Positions 47,179-62,864 of a stretch of DNA of 64,000 nt are shown piece by piece. Position numbers and translations under genes: made by a program. The DNA is from Echeneis naucrates (lineage: Eukaryota > Chordata > Actinopteri > Carangiformes > Echeneidae): assembly GCF_900963305.1 (NCBI RefSeq), contig NC_042521.1, forward strand, positions 3,181,614 to 3,245,613, written 5' to 3'. A model generated the notes under the pieces. It had not been told where the DNA came from. It saw only the letters and a program-made list of their open reading frames with translations, and did not search any database. The first letter of the stretch is position 1. Each line of letters opens with the position of its first letter.

Positions 47179-47435
47179 TGAAGCAGAAGGGAGGGAGGGC
47201 TGTGCATGCTCTTGTTGCTGTCAGGCTAAAAAATAAAGGGTGCCATTGGCTGGTGCTGCATTACTCCTGTCAAGGCGATTGGTGGACAGGGGCATCACTG
47301 GACACGGATAGCATGGTCAAAAACAGCTGCAATACAGAGGGGCTCGCCTGTGACAGGGGAGAAACTACACCCCACTGCAACACTAACGGATGAAGACACG
47401 AGAGGCCAATTTCAATTTTTTCAAAGATATTTATT

Positions 47436-47441
47436 TTTATT
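47436..47441 (-). terminator. eef1a1: Polyadenylation signal of eEF1A copy 2
   Basis: AATAAA on the minus strand about 295 nt after the stop codon, followed by further AT-rich sequence. Confidence 0.6.
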
Positions 47442-47520
47442 AGTTACCAGCAGCTTTCTTTCCAATTAAATTTGTGGCATTACATCAAGATACAGTTCTA
47501 AACCTTTTTCCAACTTAAAC

Positions 47521-47733
47521 TTAACTGAGAAGCGGCACCATCATATGATTCAGGTGAGTGAATATGCCACAAAGTTTTTTCCTGCGGAAACTTTTGCGAT
47601 GGGTTTTAATCAGCATAAGCCAGTCCTTAAGTAGAGAACTCAGCCTCAGAGAAGATGATCCAGGTTTGGGTGATGAAAGAGTGGCCCGATCTTGCCGGCA
47701 CACATCTTGTTGCTGGATGTCCTGCATGACCAT
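47521..47733 (-). other. In-frame open extension after the eEF1A copy 2 stop codon
   Basis: After TGA (47734-47736) the frame continues ATG GTC ATG CAG GAC and stays open for 70 codons. It begins MVMQDIQQQDVCRQDR and contains SSLRLSSLLKDWLMLIK and THRKSFRRKKLCGIF. The module at 47578-47628 is identical in protein to copy 1. Flanking differences include three synonymous third-position changes (AGC/AGT, CTC/CTT, CTA/CTT) and one non-synonymous change (CAG/CTG). The same alternatives apply as for copy 1. Confidence 0.5.
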
Positions 47734-50423
<2,690 letters not shown>

Positions 50424-51255
50424 TTAAGTCATATAAAAAGAAAGTCGTTGATATTAATCAGTTTTTATGCTCTACGGTGAACCGGAAGGGACAAGTAATG
50501 TGCCGATAACCGGAACATGTCTCAGTCCGGCTTAGTTTGAAGCCTCTCCGTTATAAAGGCCCTTAAAAAGGAGATTTAAAGAAGCGTGTTTTTTTGGTAA
50601 ACTCAAAACTAAAACCATATTTTTGTTTCTCCTTTTTCGTTTCTTCCTGAACGGTCGTTAGCAGGCTTTAGCCGCCTAGCAGGCAGCAGCTGCCTGTAGG
50701 CCTCAGTCGGCCACAGGCCAGCCCAGACACGTGTTCCTCCGTCGGCCACGTCGGATAAAGTTACAAAGATCGCCAAATATTCAACAGCTATCCGGCCCGG
50801 ACTCCCAGACACCTGTCCCCGGACTAAACCTGCAGTTGTCTGGGGGAAATACCGGAGCAGCATCCTCGGCTGTCCGCCTTCAGCAGCTCCCTCTTTGTTC
50901 CCTTTGCCCCGCATTTTTCTCCTCCCATCACCAGGAAAAAAAAAAACTCTTTTCAGGCCAAATTTTAAAAAAATTACCTCCTTAAAACTCCTCAGAAACT
51001 GAAAACCAGCCAACATAAACCAAATAAGCAGACAACTACAGTAACTTTAATGGTAAATTCCTTCCATTAAAAAAATGTAAAATCCACAGGTTAGTGTGAA
51101 GTTACATAACCGAAGAGGCAAAGTTTCCAGAAAAATTAACTCGGAATAAAACAAAAAAAAAAACTGATTAATTCACATATATAAATAATAAAAGCAAAGA
51201 GCAGGCTGAGGCCTCAGTGCGGATCTGGATGTAGTTGGACCGGAGCTGGACTTAC

Positions 51256-51341
51256 CGGTGTTTGTGGGTTTTCACCAAAGCTGCTGCCCCTCACCAGGTA
51301 ACAGAAAGAGGAAGACAGAGGCCGGACCCGCAGCTTTTATA
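51256..51341 (-). promoter_or_regulatory. eef1a1: eEF1A copy 2 core promoter and non-coding exon 1
   Basis: On the minus strand TATAAAAG (51334-51341) lies about 27 bp before a TOP start, CTTCCTCTTTCTG (near 51314). Exon 1 ends ACACCG|GTAAGTCC at 51256. This shows copy 2 has an independent intact promoter and is not a passive duplicate. Confidence 0.8.
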
Positions 51342-52623
51342 CCGAAGGGGAGGCGGCCTGGCCTCCCGTCACCTCCCCGGTGCAAACCCCGCAAATCACA
51401 CACATTCCTGCAGAAAACGTCAGCACGCCGCCGGATGCACCGCCTGGATCATGTATGAAGTCCCTGCAGAGACTCTGAATTCAGCTTCAGCACAGAAGAC
51501 AGAAAAAGATGGAGATGATGGATGCTCCAGGAACAGGCTGGTCGCCCCCACAGACAGTTTGATGGTTTTCATCTCAGCCATGAACAGATTAAAAAAACAA
51601 ACAAGACTCAAAATAACATTACATCTTTTACATGATAACAAAAAGAACAACACAAACATGCTCCTTCTTCACATGTAATGAGAAGAATACATCAAATATT
51701 TATTTATGATTCACATGTTCATGCAGGAAAGCTCATTTCTTTATTATGATTAAAATTAAAGATGGTAAAACGTAATTGATAGACTTTTAATTTCTTTTTT
51801 TCTTTTTTTTTTGATATATAGATCCTCAAATGATGAGCTCTGGTCCCACATATGTTGTACATGACAACAAAAAGAATATATTTTGTTTTTGGAAAAGGCC
51901 ACAAAAAAAAGTAAATTTCAACACAGTAAATAGAGTTCATTTCTGATATTTAATAGCCAAAATGAGCAGCCAATTAAAATCTAAAATAGTAATTCTTTTG
52001 AAATTTTTTACATCCATTTTAAATCAACGTAGGTTGATTTGCATCAGCCCCCACCCCCTGGTGAGACAGGGGCAACACCTCAACCTGACAGGATTATCTA
52101 AATCCAATGAGATTTGCATTCAAACAGATGCTGGACCCTGAAAAGATGAACTCATGCTGTTTTCATAGCACCTTATCTGCCAGCTATTCACATTCCAACA
52201 GACGCATACACGTTTTTAACTTCATCAGCAGTGATGACGGGTCCGCTGGTTCTCAGATTTACAACAAAAAGGCCTCTACTTGTCTTTAAAGTAGCTTAAC
52301 TCTACGGCCACATTAGAATATTCACACCCACTGGAGCTGGAGGGGAGAAAATGATTACTTTGGAGACCTTTTTTTTTTCTCAAAAATTCTGCAGAGACTT
52401 GGTTCAAATCCACAACACGCCCACCAATGATCACATTTTAAAGCTGACGATAAAAGTGTTAATTAGACCGATTAAAATTTAATAATCATCTTAAGAGAGT
52501 GGAAATAAACCCAAATCATAAGTTTGTTCTTCAGATGATGCCCGGGGGCCAAGAGGTCAGAGGCCTCTTCCTCCATCACTGTGGCACGTCGCCCAGTATA
52601 GAGGCAGCTGGCATCCCTTGACA

Positions 52624-52647
52624 GACACACACACACACACACACACA
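52624..52647. repeat. (AC)n microsatellite
   Basis: AC dinucleotide run upstream of eEF1A copy 2. Confidence 0.95.
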
Positions 52648-52801
52648 CTGAGCCCTTGCTCGACTCTCTCTCCCGTTCAGGTATCAGCCACTTGGACTTG
52701 GCAGCTGCTGCTTTCACTCAGCAGAGTGAAGGCGAGGGTGGAGGGGGTGGTGCAGCGAAAAGAAGTGTCCAAGCTGCAGGGGGGAGGTATGGTGAGAGGA
52801 C

Positions 52802-52820
52802 GAGAGAGAGAGAGAGAGAC
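52802..52820. repeat. (GA)n microsatellite
   Basis: GA dinucleotide run. Confidence 0.9.
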
Positions 52821-55800
52821 AGCTTCAAAGGTTACAAATGAAGTGAGCGTTCTTGGATGTGAATTACTGACAGCAGAAAGAACAGGCAGATTGTAGATAT
52901 TTACTGTGAAATTATTGTCAAGAGGTTTCCAGAAAAAGTCAAATACATACAATTTTACAGTTGTTAGCTCACAAAGTGACAAATAGGTCCTGCTGTGTGC
53001 ACTCTGGGTCCCATCTGACAAGCTTTTATTGTTAAATGTGAAGCGCCACACCCCTAATTGACAACACACTTTTTAAATAAAAAGCCAACAACACCACAGG
53101 CTGCTTCACGGTTACATAACAGTCATTCGTAGCTATCTGCAAAAAAAATGTGGTCTGGGTCGGTTAAAAAAGCAGCACGAGAAGGCCGGGGTATCTTTTC
53201 GATGTGCAGCAGCTCGTTGTCTTCCAACAGCTCAGCATCCAAACGATTATCTCCTGGTTTTTGAGTCAATACAGTCTGGGAGCCGGTTAGGCAAGGTAGG
53301 CCAGACGTCCAACTCCACAAGGAGGCTGGATCAGATATGCTGTCTTTCTGGTGTGGTCTGGGCCCAGCCCTGCAGACTCCTGACTGTGGACGAGCTGGAT
53401 CCTGCTTAGTCTGTGAAAATAAAAAATCTCTCACCTTCGGCTTTTCTTGTCTTCATCAGGGCGTTCCCTCTTGCTCCATGTTTGGTCCCATCAATAACCC
53501 GAATGCCAGAAGCTGCAGTGATGGAAGCATCCACAGAACGATGTTTATTACGTTAGCACACAGTTTAAAGTTGAAAATGATCAGAAAGGCATGTGTTGTT
53601 TCATCAACATTCTCTGTGACGTCACCAAGACAAATTATTCAGCAAATTACAGAAAGTTTTAGCCTGAGGCATAATGTGTTTTCTTTTGCAGTAAAATTGA
53701 AACTACAACCACAAAATCACCCTTTTATTTGGAGTTTAGCACTTTTCTGTTGCATCTCTGCTGTCAGATTTGTGTCTTGACTCGTCACTTGTTCTCCTAC
53801 AAAACTTTTCCTTTCAGAGGTGTTCAAAGAAATAATAATAAACATTTAAATCATTATGGGGCGTCTTTTCTGGCACGCCTGCATGAGCCTTTGGTTGATT
53901 GAGTGTCATTATCTTGATAACGCAGGAGGAGGTGAAGAAACAGGTGAAAGAGAGGAAGTGAGAGTGAGTTCTATGAGTTGTGGAATGAAAACTTGGCTCA
54001 GACCCGGAGATGAGTTCAGTTTTCATATCGGCATGCTCGAGCTCTTTGTTAAGTGAAAGGATCAACACAGTTTTATTTATCTATCTTTCTATGACTGCGG
54101 CGTTAAAGGAAGAAAAACGCAGCAGCTCAAACCATAAAGACTCAGTCTGGAATGATCTGATGGCTGCGGGCAGCGAAGTGCAGCAGCTGGGCTCTTGTTT
54201 CAGGCACTAACTCACACCGGACAGCAGAGAGGGGGACACATGAGTGTGTGTTTCAGAGTGAGTGAGTGTGAGACAGAGAGAATGTGATTCGACAGGCAGC
54301 CTGGCAGCACGTCAGGGATGACTCATCCATCCATCCGTGGTTATAGCAACAAGAGAGATCTGAACATCTCACTACTGACAGGAAAAAAAAGGCTGTCTGA
54401 TGGTTCACACACATAAATCAGATCGATAGATATGTCACAAGTTTATTCGTGTTATTTTATATCAGCATTCCAGTGTTACATGTTATAGAAGTATTCATGT
54501 GTGTGTAACTCGCTGAGTGATAAAATCTGTACAAACAGACAAAGATTTTCCAACAAGCTGTGATGCTAAAAATAATGGTAATCAGTGCCAACAAATATAA
54601 GTAACCTTTATCAATGTTCTTAGTTTAAATGTGAAAATCTGGATGTTTTCACTTTGTTAGTGCGTAAAGATAAATACATTGATAAGCATTCATTTAAATG
54701 TATAATTCATATACTTTATAGCATTAAAATAAGGTGAGTACACATGTATCTGTTAACACAGACATACAAATACGATCCACCTGGTTCTCTAAACACAGAA
54801 GTTGGAGAGTGTAGTTTGGTTTGAAGTGGGCACCAGAATCAACTCATCCTACTCCATCTCTGCCATTTTTAAGAAACACGACTTTGTGTCTGTGTGGGTG
54901 CAGAAAGGAAAGTCTGACTGATTCTGCTCGCTTCAACATTCAGAAACCAGCTCAGCAGCGTAGTTCAGATCAAGGTAACTCCATGTTAATACAACCTGGG
55001 CAGGCGGGGCGAACAGTTAATGCAAATAAAGTACATTAGCAACTCACACCCACCGCCCCACACCTGCAGACAAAACCATTCACACTTGCTAAATTCCCTT
55101 TTGGTGTCTCGGCCACCATCTGCATTTGTGTCACACCATGAAGGTGACACAACTATCACACACTTTGGAGTCCTCAGGTGGTCCAGGACGTAGAGCTCTG
55201 GGTCTCTTTGTCTGTTTGGGCTGAACATTCACACATCTGCTCCGTAAAACCTGCTGAGATACTGGAAGTTATACAATACTGTAGAAATAAACTTTACCTT
55301 CATCACCAAGTCAAGTGTCGTCACATTTCTTTCTTCTGTATCTTTACAGGTTCGAGGTTTTTTGACAGTATCGTGAACTTTATGAGGTTTCTGCTCCTCA
55401 GGCAAGTGTGAAGAATTAAAAATTCAAACATGACTCCTCTTACTTATTTTTCACTCCAGTAAAGGTGTGTGGTTAAGAAAAATTGTGGAATTTTTTTTTA
55501 TCTGATTTGTCTTTTATTACGTTGTGGATTCAGACTGATAATATAAAACATTGGAACAAATACAACATGATGTTGATTATTAATATTAGATTAGACTTAA
55601 CAGCTGTACGCTGTAATTAAAATGCATCCTAAACTTTTAATTAACATCAATACTATGATATATATATTGGATTATAAAATAAAAGATAAAAATTTCCATA
55701 TTTTTTCCTTTAAGTAACGCATGTCACAAACTTTTATGAGTTTGCTGGCTTTTGAAACAGGAAATGTAAATCAAAGTCAGTCAGTTGTTCTTAACCATAA

Positions 55801-56555
55801 AATATAAATATTTACATTAAATAGTTATAAAATAAATATATTACAGAAAGACTTGGTTGGTTAGGAACTTAAATGTTTGAGTGAACGGTTTGGGGAAGAG
55901 ATTTCCTGTGACACCAGAAGTTCACACTGAGAAGATCCGGGTCATTCATCTGAAAATCTGATGCAAACTCCAGCAGCTTCCAGGTAACAAGGAAACTACC
56001 TCATCATCATCATCATCATCACTGAGTCAGCACTCAGGACGCACAACTGAAGGAAACACAACAGAACACAGGGGACAAACTAAATATATAATGAAATTAG
56101 AAAGAATCAAATAAGTACCAAAATAATAATTAAAGCCATTTTGATTGATTATTTAGATATTTTATTTTTGAACAAACTTTATTTTAAACTTCACTTTTAT
56201 ACACTCAATATGAACTCTGATGAGATAGAAAATCAAACAGATGTGGATCTATGAATTTAGATTCTATGTCTCAAGAGGGAACCAGTCTAACTTATATCAT
56301 TTTAATCTTTAATATTGTAAATTACTGTGTGTTAAATACAGGTTTATTATTGTCAACCATGCTGGGTGTGTCTTTGTGTGTGCTGTGATTAAAAATTTGT
56401 ATCATTGTTATTTGGTTTAGATATCTCACTACTTCTACATGTCATTACTTAAAAAAAAAAAAACCCTAAACAACAAAAAACAGTAAAAACTTTGATTTGT
56501 TTTTGGTCTTTCCATTTTGAAATGTTGGGACCAACAGCTAATATTTGATTTCCTT

Positions 56556-56569
56556 GCGCCACCTAGTGG
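56556..56569 (-). promoter_or_regulatory. CTCF-like motif (reverse), strong
   Basis: The minus strand reads CCACTAGGTGGCGC, essentially the canonical CTCF core. Its orientation is opposite to the forward motifs at 9124, 9671 and 45531. Confidence 0.6.
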
Positions 56570-57770
56570 ACAGGAAGTAAGTGTGTCCAGTTAGAAGGAA
56601 ACTGTAAATGTGTGTAAATCAGAGGAAAATGTTTTGTCTCTAAACTGTCTGAGGAAGTTTAGTCCAAAAATAACACAAAAACCAAATTACAATAATTCTG
56701 ATATTTTTATTTACCCAACAGTCAACATGTTGATTTTTTTAAGACAAAACAAAAACAAAAGAATGTTCCTTCATAAGAGTTTTACTGAGTTGCTGGTCTA
56801 TGAGGGACCCAAACAAACTAAATAGACTGCAGCAGTCCTTCATGTTGTGTTAAACTGTAGTAGTTTATCTTGGTGTACCCAATAAACTGGAAAAAGCTGT
56901 TTACATTCTTCTATTTAAATAGAATATACACATAATATAGACTTTTATATTGAAAGGTAAATGAGGATATAAATTTAAAGAACTGCTGATTGTTTTCACA
57001 ATAAACATATCTCTAATGATCTCACACATTATCAAATCCCAGAGAAACCATATAAATCATTGCTTATGTTTACATACGTCACATATGTCACAGTGCACAT
57101 TAGTGTACAAAAATATCATTTCTGCATCGTGCATAAAATCAATAACAATTTTAAGTTGAAGGGATAAACAATAATGGCAGCATTTTTATCGGAAAGTAAA
57201 AATAAGACCAAAAAGTTGAACACAAAAATATATTGTTTCAACAATTGTATACTAAAATTGTTCAACTCATGGAAGTGAAAGGTGCTTTGGGTTTCTGAAA
57301 GAGACTAAAGCAAAATATTACCAAAATATTGGTAATATTGGACTATTGGTGTCATTTTGAAAGTGGAAAGTGCTTCTTTTGGTCCAAAAGTGTTTAGAAT
57401 ACCAAACAAAGCAGCTGAAGGCACGTGGTCTGAAACATACCGCTGCTTAAGAGGAAAAACATTAATCACACTAATGTGAGTGATTCGGTCTGACCTGAGA
57501 TGCTACATAGACCCTGAACAATTGCAAATAGAAGTACCCAAAGAAAAGACACTGTCATAACCAGTCTTAATTGACCACTATATTGTTGTTCAATTAAGTG
57601 TTTGTTTTGTTAAAGATAATTTAACAAAACAAATGAACATTCTTCTTTTCTTATGATTATTTGTACGGTTTAAGGAGGCAGAGCTCCAAGTCTGTCTCTG
57701 TGGTGAAATTTATCCTGTGACTGTAGATCTGTCTTTTAAGGCAGTAATTCATCTGTAGCCGTGTTTTTCT

Positions 57771-60700
57771 TTATGTAACAGTGGCGTGTTGTTGTTGGCA
57801 TTCTGAGTTGGACCTGTTCGTGTTCTTCTCGGCCTCTGCCCTCTGCTCCTCCGTGTCAGCCCAAGGTTGAATTTTCCCGCTGCCGAATATTGCGAAGAAG
57901 AGCGCACCGCCGATGTTGATCCCGGCTGCGACCCAGAACACCTTCCTCCAGCCCTCCAGGGTGTGCTGACAGCCAGAGAAGAAGAGGCATCAGAGGTGAG
58001 TTACATATTCAGGACCTGCGTAGTTTTACTGGACAACAGTTACACTGAGTGGGATGAATACTTAAAATCGGCTCATCTTGTTTGTACAACATGCTGTGAA
58101 AAGGTCAGTTATATCCAGATTAAAAATAAAATCCATTTCAAACTCTTTGCTCTAAATATCCTGAAGCTCAGGATTCATCAGTCTAAAGTGATAAGAAGAG
58201 AAAAATCTGTTTAGTCTGAGCCTTGGTTTCATGTTGTCAGTTGTCAGACCACATCTGGATCAGATGCTGTGATGTCACCTTCAGTCAACAGTCACATTTT
58301 CTGGGACTTACATCTTCTGTGAAATATCCTGTAGCGATCGGCGCCACGACACCTGGCATGGTCCCGAACGTGTTGGTGATTCCCAGAAGAAATCCTGCAT
58401 ACCTGCAGCAGAGAGAAAGAGAGAGAGAGAGAGAGAAACAGTTTCTAAAAACACAATCAGTGAAAGAGGGAGATTTCTTTCATTTTTTCACAAATCACAA
58501 CAACATGATTACTTAATTAACCAATTATTAACAGGCATCACTTCTGATAATCACTTAAGGAATTTAACAAGAATATTTATCAGTTTTTCAGGTTCATGAC
58601 ACTTAATTGTCAGTTGCGGCTCTGATTGAAATAATGATAACGTGAAGAGGAGAGGCGGTAAGACCCACCGGGGAGCGATGTCTATCTGGTTGATGAAGAC
58701 GCCGGCCCCGCTGGCCCCTCCGGTGGTTGTGGAAAGTGTGAGGAAGGTGACGGTGAGGATATGGCTGCAGCCGGAGTAACCCACGGCCACCAGAAAGACA
58801 GCAGGTAGCAGCATCCCTGCAGAGAGAGGAGGAGACAAAGGACACATCAGAACATCAGCTCATTGGTTCATTCAAGACGTTTAAACCTGAAGGGAGCAGC
58901 ACCGCTCCACAAGTCACATTCACTGTCTGTCCACTGCAGCCTCTGTCTATTATTCTTCATCAAAAAGTTTATTTTGAGCTATCTGTCTTGAATTGTTGTT
59001 GTTTCCTTAAAGAAAGCCTCTGGGTTTGAACCCCAGGTCTGGGATTTAATCCGTGTTCTCTCCAGGTTCTCCAGCCTCCTCACACAGTCCAAAGCACACT
59101 AGGTGAGAGGTGACTCTAAATGCCCACTGCTCACCAAATCTCACACACATCACTATGAGGCAGCAAAGAAAAGAAATACATTTGGAGAAATTTGGAGATG
59201 ATTTCTTAGAACCTTGATTCCTGTGATGTGATCCTGTAGACAGATAGGTACTTCATTTATCCTGAGGGAAATGGGTGGACACTCAGGATCAGGAGAGGGC
59301 TCAGCTCACTTGCCTGTCAGTGTGAAGAGTTTACGTACGATGGTGATGCTGAACACATTTCTCTCAATGAGGCTGTCCGCTATGGCCCCGGACAGCACGG
59401 TGAACAGCCAGCCGCCAAGGTACGGCAGAGCGGACAGGAAACCATTCTGACAAAGGGACAGACAGGAAATTAATCAGACAAGCAAAATCTGCCGACTGCA
59501 TAAGTCAATTTATAACATCAAAGATAACATAATAATCTGCACACATTTTGATAATCAATTATTCAAATTATTTTGCTAACTGAAATAATTAAACGAAATG
59601 TCTTTTGAATGACGTTTGAAGAGAATACTTTTTTTTTTTTTTTTAAATGAACTGCGTGATGGAAAATAAACACAATTTTAAAGGAGCAGGCTGAAAGCTC
59701 ACCGACTGCAGGTCAAAGTGCAGGATGTCGTTCATGTAGGTGGGCAGAGAGGTGAGCAGGGTGTAGTAGGCCCAGTTCGAACACATCTGGGTGATGATGA
59801 TGGCCCACAGGGGGACAGACAGCATCATGGGCAGCACCGGTACAGACCAGCCATGACCCGTACCCTGCAGGTTCAGATGAGATTAAATACACCAGACATA
59901 CAGAACACGACTGAAAGCACACAGCTAAAGGGAGAAAAGTAAGCTTTTATTTAACGGTCATGAAAGAGAAGGTGATTCTGTTTAAAGGCATGGATAAATA
60001 AAAGAGCTACAGAAGGGAAGAGAACGTAATTTAAAAATCATCAAGAAAAATTAAAAACAGGAAGTTTTAGGTGGAAGAATAAACAGAACCACAACACAAG
60101 CAGAAAAAACAGTCCAGTGTGGAGCAGAGGCTGCAGGGCAGGTCAGTTTTTGGCCCTACCACCAAAAATACTTCTACGTCTGGGTTTATTATTCAGTCTA
60201 AGATCCCTATTCAGGCTGACAGCCAGAATAGGGATCTTAATATCTGGGCACTTAATTGGTTCATATAAAAATGAAAAATAATAATAATAACAAACATATG
60301 TGATGTTTTTAGCCAATCAGATGATTTTCGAATATCTGAAGATTGAGTTAATGTTTCATGTGCACCTGAGATCCAATTGTGTTTATGATGTAATCTCTCT
60401 CCTCCTTGCTGATTCGACGATGTGTCTGAGGGTCATCTGACACCAAAATAAACCAAAAGAGGGACCAGACGCAGCCAGCAGCCCCTAAAAGACAAAAATC
60501 AGAGAGAGGGTCAAACTTTCATTGTATGAGGTGGTGAATCATTTACTTACAAAATATAACTGCTCTGAATAGCAGTGTGCAAAGTGCTATTTATTCCGTG
60601 TGTCGTTTGTGTTGCAGTAATTCTCTCCCTCACCAAAGATATAGAAGACAGCGGGCCATCCCAGTGTTTGGCAGATGTAGCTGGTTAGTGGCAGAGCCAG

Positions 60701-62750
60701 GAAGGCTCCAAAGTTGGCCCCAGATCCTGACAGGCTTATGAGGCGAGAGCGCTCCAAAGGAGGAGCCCATCGAGCCCACATCGCCATCATGGCCGGGAAT
60801 GTCACACCCTGAGGAAACACGGAGGCACAGACAGAAAGCCCAACACCTAATGTTTTTAACCGTTATTTATTTATTTATTTTTTGAAACAGCTCACCAAAG
60901 GAGACTTTTTTAAGTGAGTTGTCTCACCTCCCCAAAGCCCTCCAGTGCTCGTAGTGCAAACAGCCAGTACGATCCAAACTGAGCAGCCAGGGGAGTGAGG
61001 AGGGTGAGGGCCGCTGTGATCAGCACCCCCAAACCAAGGAAAACCCTCCCCCCGTAGTGACCGGCCAGGTAGCCTCCGGGGATCTGAGTGATGAGGTAGC
61101 CGAAGAAAAAGGCCCCTAGCAGCCAGCCCTGAGTCTCCGAGTCCCACAAGTACTGAGGGGTCTGAAAAAAAAAAAAAAAAAAAAGACCCCGGATTTACAA
61201 AACGGGGAAAGTAAGGATGACAGAGCAGCGAAGTCACAGGGATTTTCATCTGCTGAACGTTCATGGTCTGACTGAGTGATACTTAAACGTGTTTTCAAGA
61301 TGCACAAAGAAAAATGGCAAAAAGAAAATGTGTTACCCGTTCAGGTTGTTGGAAAGTGTTGCTGGTGTTTTCCCTCCCTGGCAACAGTGGACAGGCATGG
61401 AAGATGGACCTGTTGTCGACCGGTGTGGGGTCAGTGGTGTTCACCATGGCGACCATGGCAACGCTGAGGTTGACACGTAGAGCGTAGACCACAGAAAAAC
61501 CCAACGACATGAGGACAGCGAGGTTGAAGCGAGCCGAGCAGCACTGAGGAGGAACTGGTCACACATGACACAATGAGATTTAAAACCAGCAAATAATGTA
61601 TCTTTAATTTTAGTCATCATTAAAAATTAACTATGGGTCCATTTATAGCTCAAGAAAATTACTTATTTCTTTAAGTATTGCTTCTTTCTAAAGGACAGAA
61701 AATTCTGACAGTTGGTTTTCTTATCTAATGAAAAGTTTACAGGTGGTTTTCACATATAGTTTATCTTACATATACACACTATCTTCCTTTTCATACTGTT
61801 CAGTATATATTGTACTCAGTGTGTGTATAATGTACATTATGTGTATGTGTATGCCAAGCAAGCTATATATTTAACATCCCTCCCCCTTTATTTTTTAACA
61901 TTGTGTAACAAACACTAAATATATTTCTGTAGCTCATTTTAAATGCAGACAGACAGTTTATAAGAAGCTTTTTGTAAATGAAAAAACTATTATATCTGTA
62001 CAAAAGCTGGAAATACATTCAGAAAGTGAACAGCTTCCTGTTTTGGCCTTCCCACATTCCTCTTCACTTTGTTTTTTAATTTTAATTGTTCCTTAAATAT
62101 TAAGACTTATTGTTTTTCCACAATTAAACAAATATTTGATTGAGGCTTTGTATTACAGTGTAACTATAATTGCTGATTTAAGCACTATATTCTCTTCGTG
62201 TCTCCTCATTTCTGTCTGATCATTAACATCTTACACAAGTGGTGATGTCTAAGCAGTGAAGTGCTGATGTGTGAGACAAAAGAATCTCCTGAGTCATCAC
62301 AGAGGTAGATTACCAAACTAATCACAGTGATGTAAACGTCGTCATTAGTACCATCAGCTTCCTGCTGTCACTTAGAGGCACCACACGTTACATCACTTTG
62401 TGTTTGTTTAAATTTACACACAGGAAATTACATGAAAATGTGACAGAACTGTGGAGTCACAAGCATTAACAACAACACAACAACAAACACTATTATGTAT
62501 CTATGCTATTTTTAAGTAAAAATGTTTTAAATACAAATAATCAATAAATGAAGAGAATAAGAACGATAAGTGGATTTATCACGTGAAAAAAGTCGGCAGC
62601 CTGAAAAATAACCACAACTCAGAAGGCTTCTGGCCTAAAACGCTGTGGTATGAACAGAAACACACCTGCATCCGTCTCGATGAGCGGCTCATCGCCCTCG
62701 CTGTCGTCCGAAGGGGCTGAGTTGATGGAGTAGCCATTAGGTCTTGGCAT
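57771..62750 (-). CDS. slc17a5: Sialin (lysosomal sialic acid / vesicular anion transporter, SLC17 family)
   Basis: Proton-coupled sialic acid exporter of lysosomes, an MFS protein with 12 expected membrane spans. Ten coding exons give 519 codons: 62666-62750, 61337-61554, 60928-61161, 60634-60808, 60366-60484, 59703-59864, 59314-59446, 58669-58816, 58312-58402 and 57771-57965. Human sialin is 495 residues. Conserved stretches include [13 protein letters not shown] (holding the arginine mutated in Salla disease), [55 protein letters not shown] and [17 protein letters not shown]. The start ATG is in a perfect GCCACC context; a spliced 5'UTR exon begins at 62864 and holds a four-codon uORF. Two oddities: the intron after exon 7 has a GC donor, and human His183 aligns with Met. 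In human it also neighbours EEF1A1. Confidence 0.94.
58410..58438. repeat. (GA)n microsatellite in slc17a5 intron
   Basis: A GA run next to the acceptor of exon 9, on the purine side; on the sense strand it is a CT-rich polypyrimidine tract. Confidence 0.9.
58990..59180 (-). repeat. Partial copy of the common teleost interspersed repeat
   Basis: The text GGGTTTGAACCCCAGGTCTG and CCTCACACAGTCCAAAG reads, in reverse, like the same family seen at 19165-19460. Truncated and diverged, in an slc17a5 intron. Confidence 0.55.
59225..59275 (+). repeat. Fragment of fish retroposon tail
   Basis: GATAGGTACTTCATTTATCC followed by TGAGGGAAAT resembles the 'ACTTTATTGATCCCNAGGGAAAT' tail also seen at 21533. 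Confidence 0.5.
60199..60239. repeat. Long near-perfect palindrome in slc17a5 intron
   Basis: The arms TAAGATCCCTATTC and GAATAGGGATCTTA are perfect complements. The centre AGGCTGACAGCCA pairs further (GGCTG/CAGCC), so nearly the whole 41 nt can fold into one hairpin. Confidence 0.8.
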
Positions 62751-62864
62751 GGTGGCCGGCCGACCGACCGAGGAAATACTAGCTCTGTAGCTTGTCGTCA
62801 GTGAGCCATGATGAGCAGGAAATCTGCTGGACAAAGTGATCAAAAGTCAGAATGACACAGGCAC
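62751..62864 (-). promoter_or_regulatory. slc17a5: slc17a5 5'UTR exon part with a short uORF
   Basis: An acceptor CTCCTGTTTAG|GTGCC marks the exon start at 62864. An upstream ATG GCT CAC TGA (62808-62819) lies before the main start. The first non-coding exon and promoter lie further right and were not located. Confidence 0.6.

Larger units (their letters stand above)
51342..57770. other. Long stretch without a convincing gene
   Basis: AT-rich sequence with (AC)n at 52624-52647, (GA)n at 52802-52820, (CAT)n near 56002 and a CTCF-like site at 56556. An exon-like segment near 53123-53510 could not be identified. Part of the left-facing end may be the slc17a5 3'UTR, for which no polyA signal was fixed. 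Confidence 0.5.
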
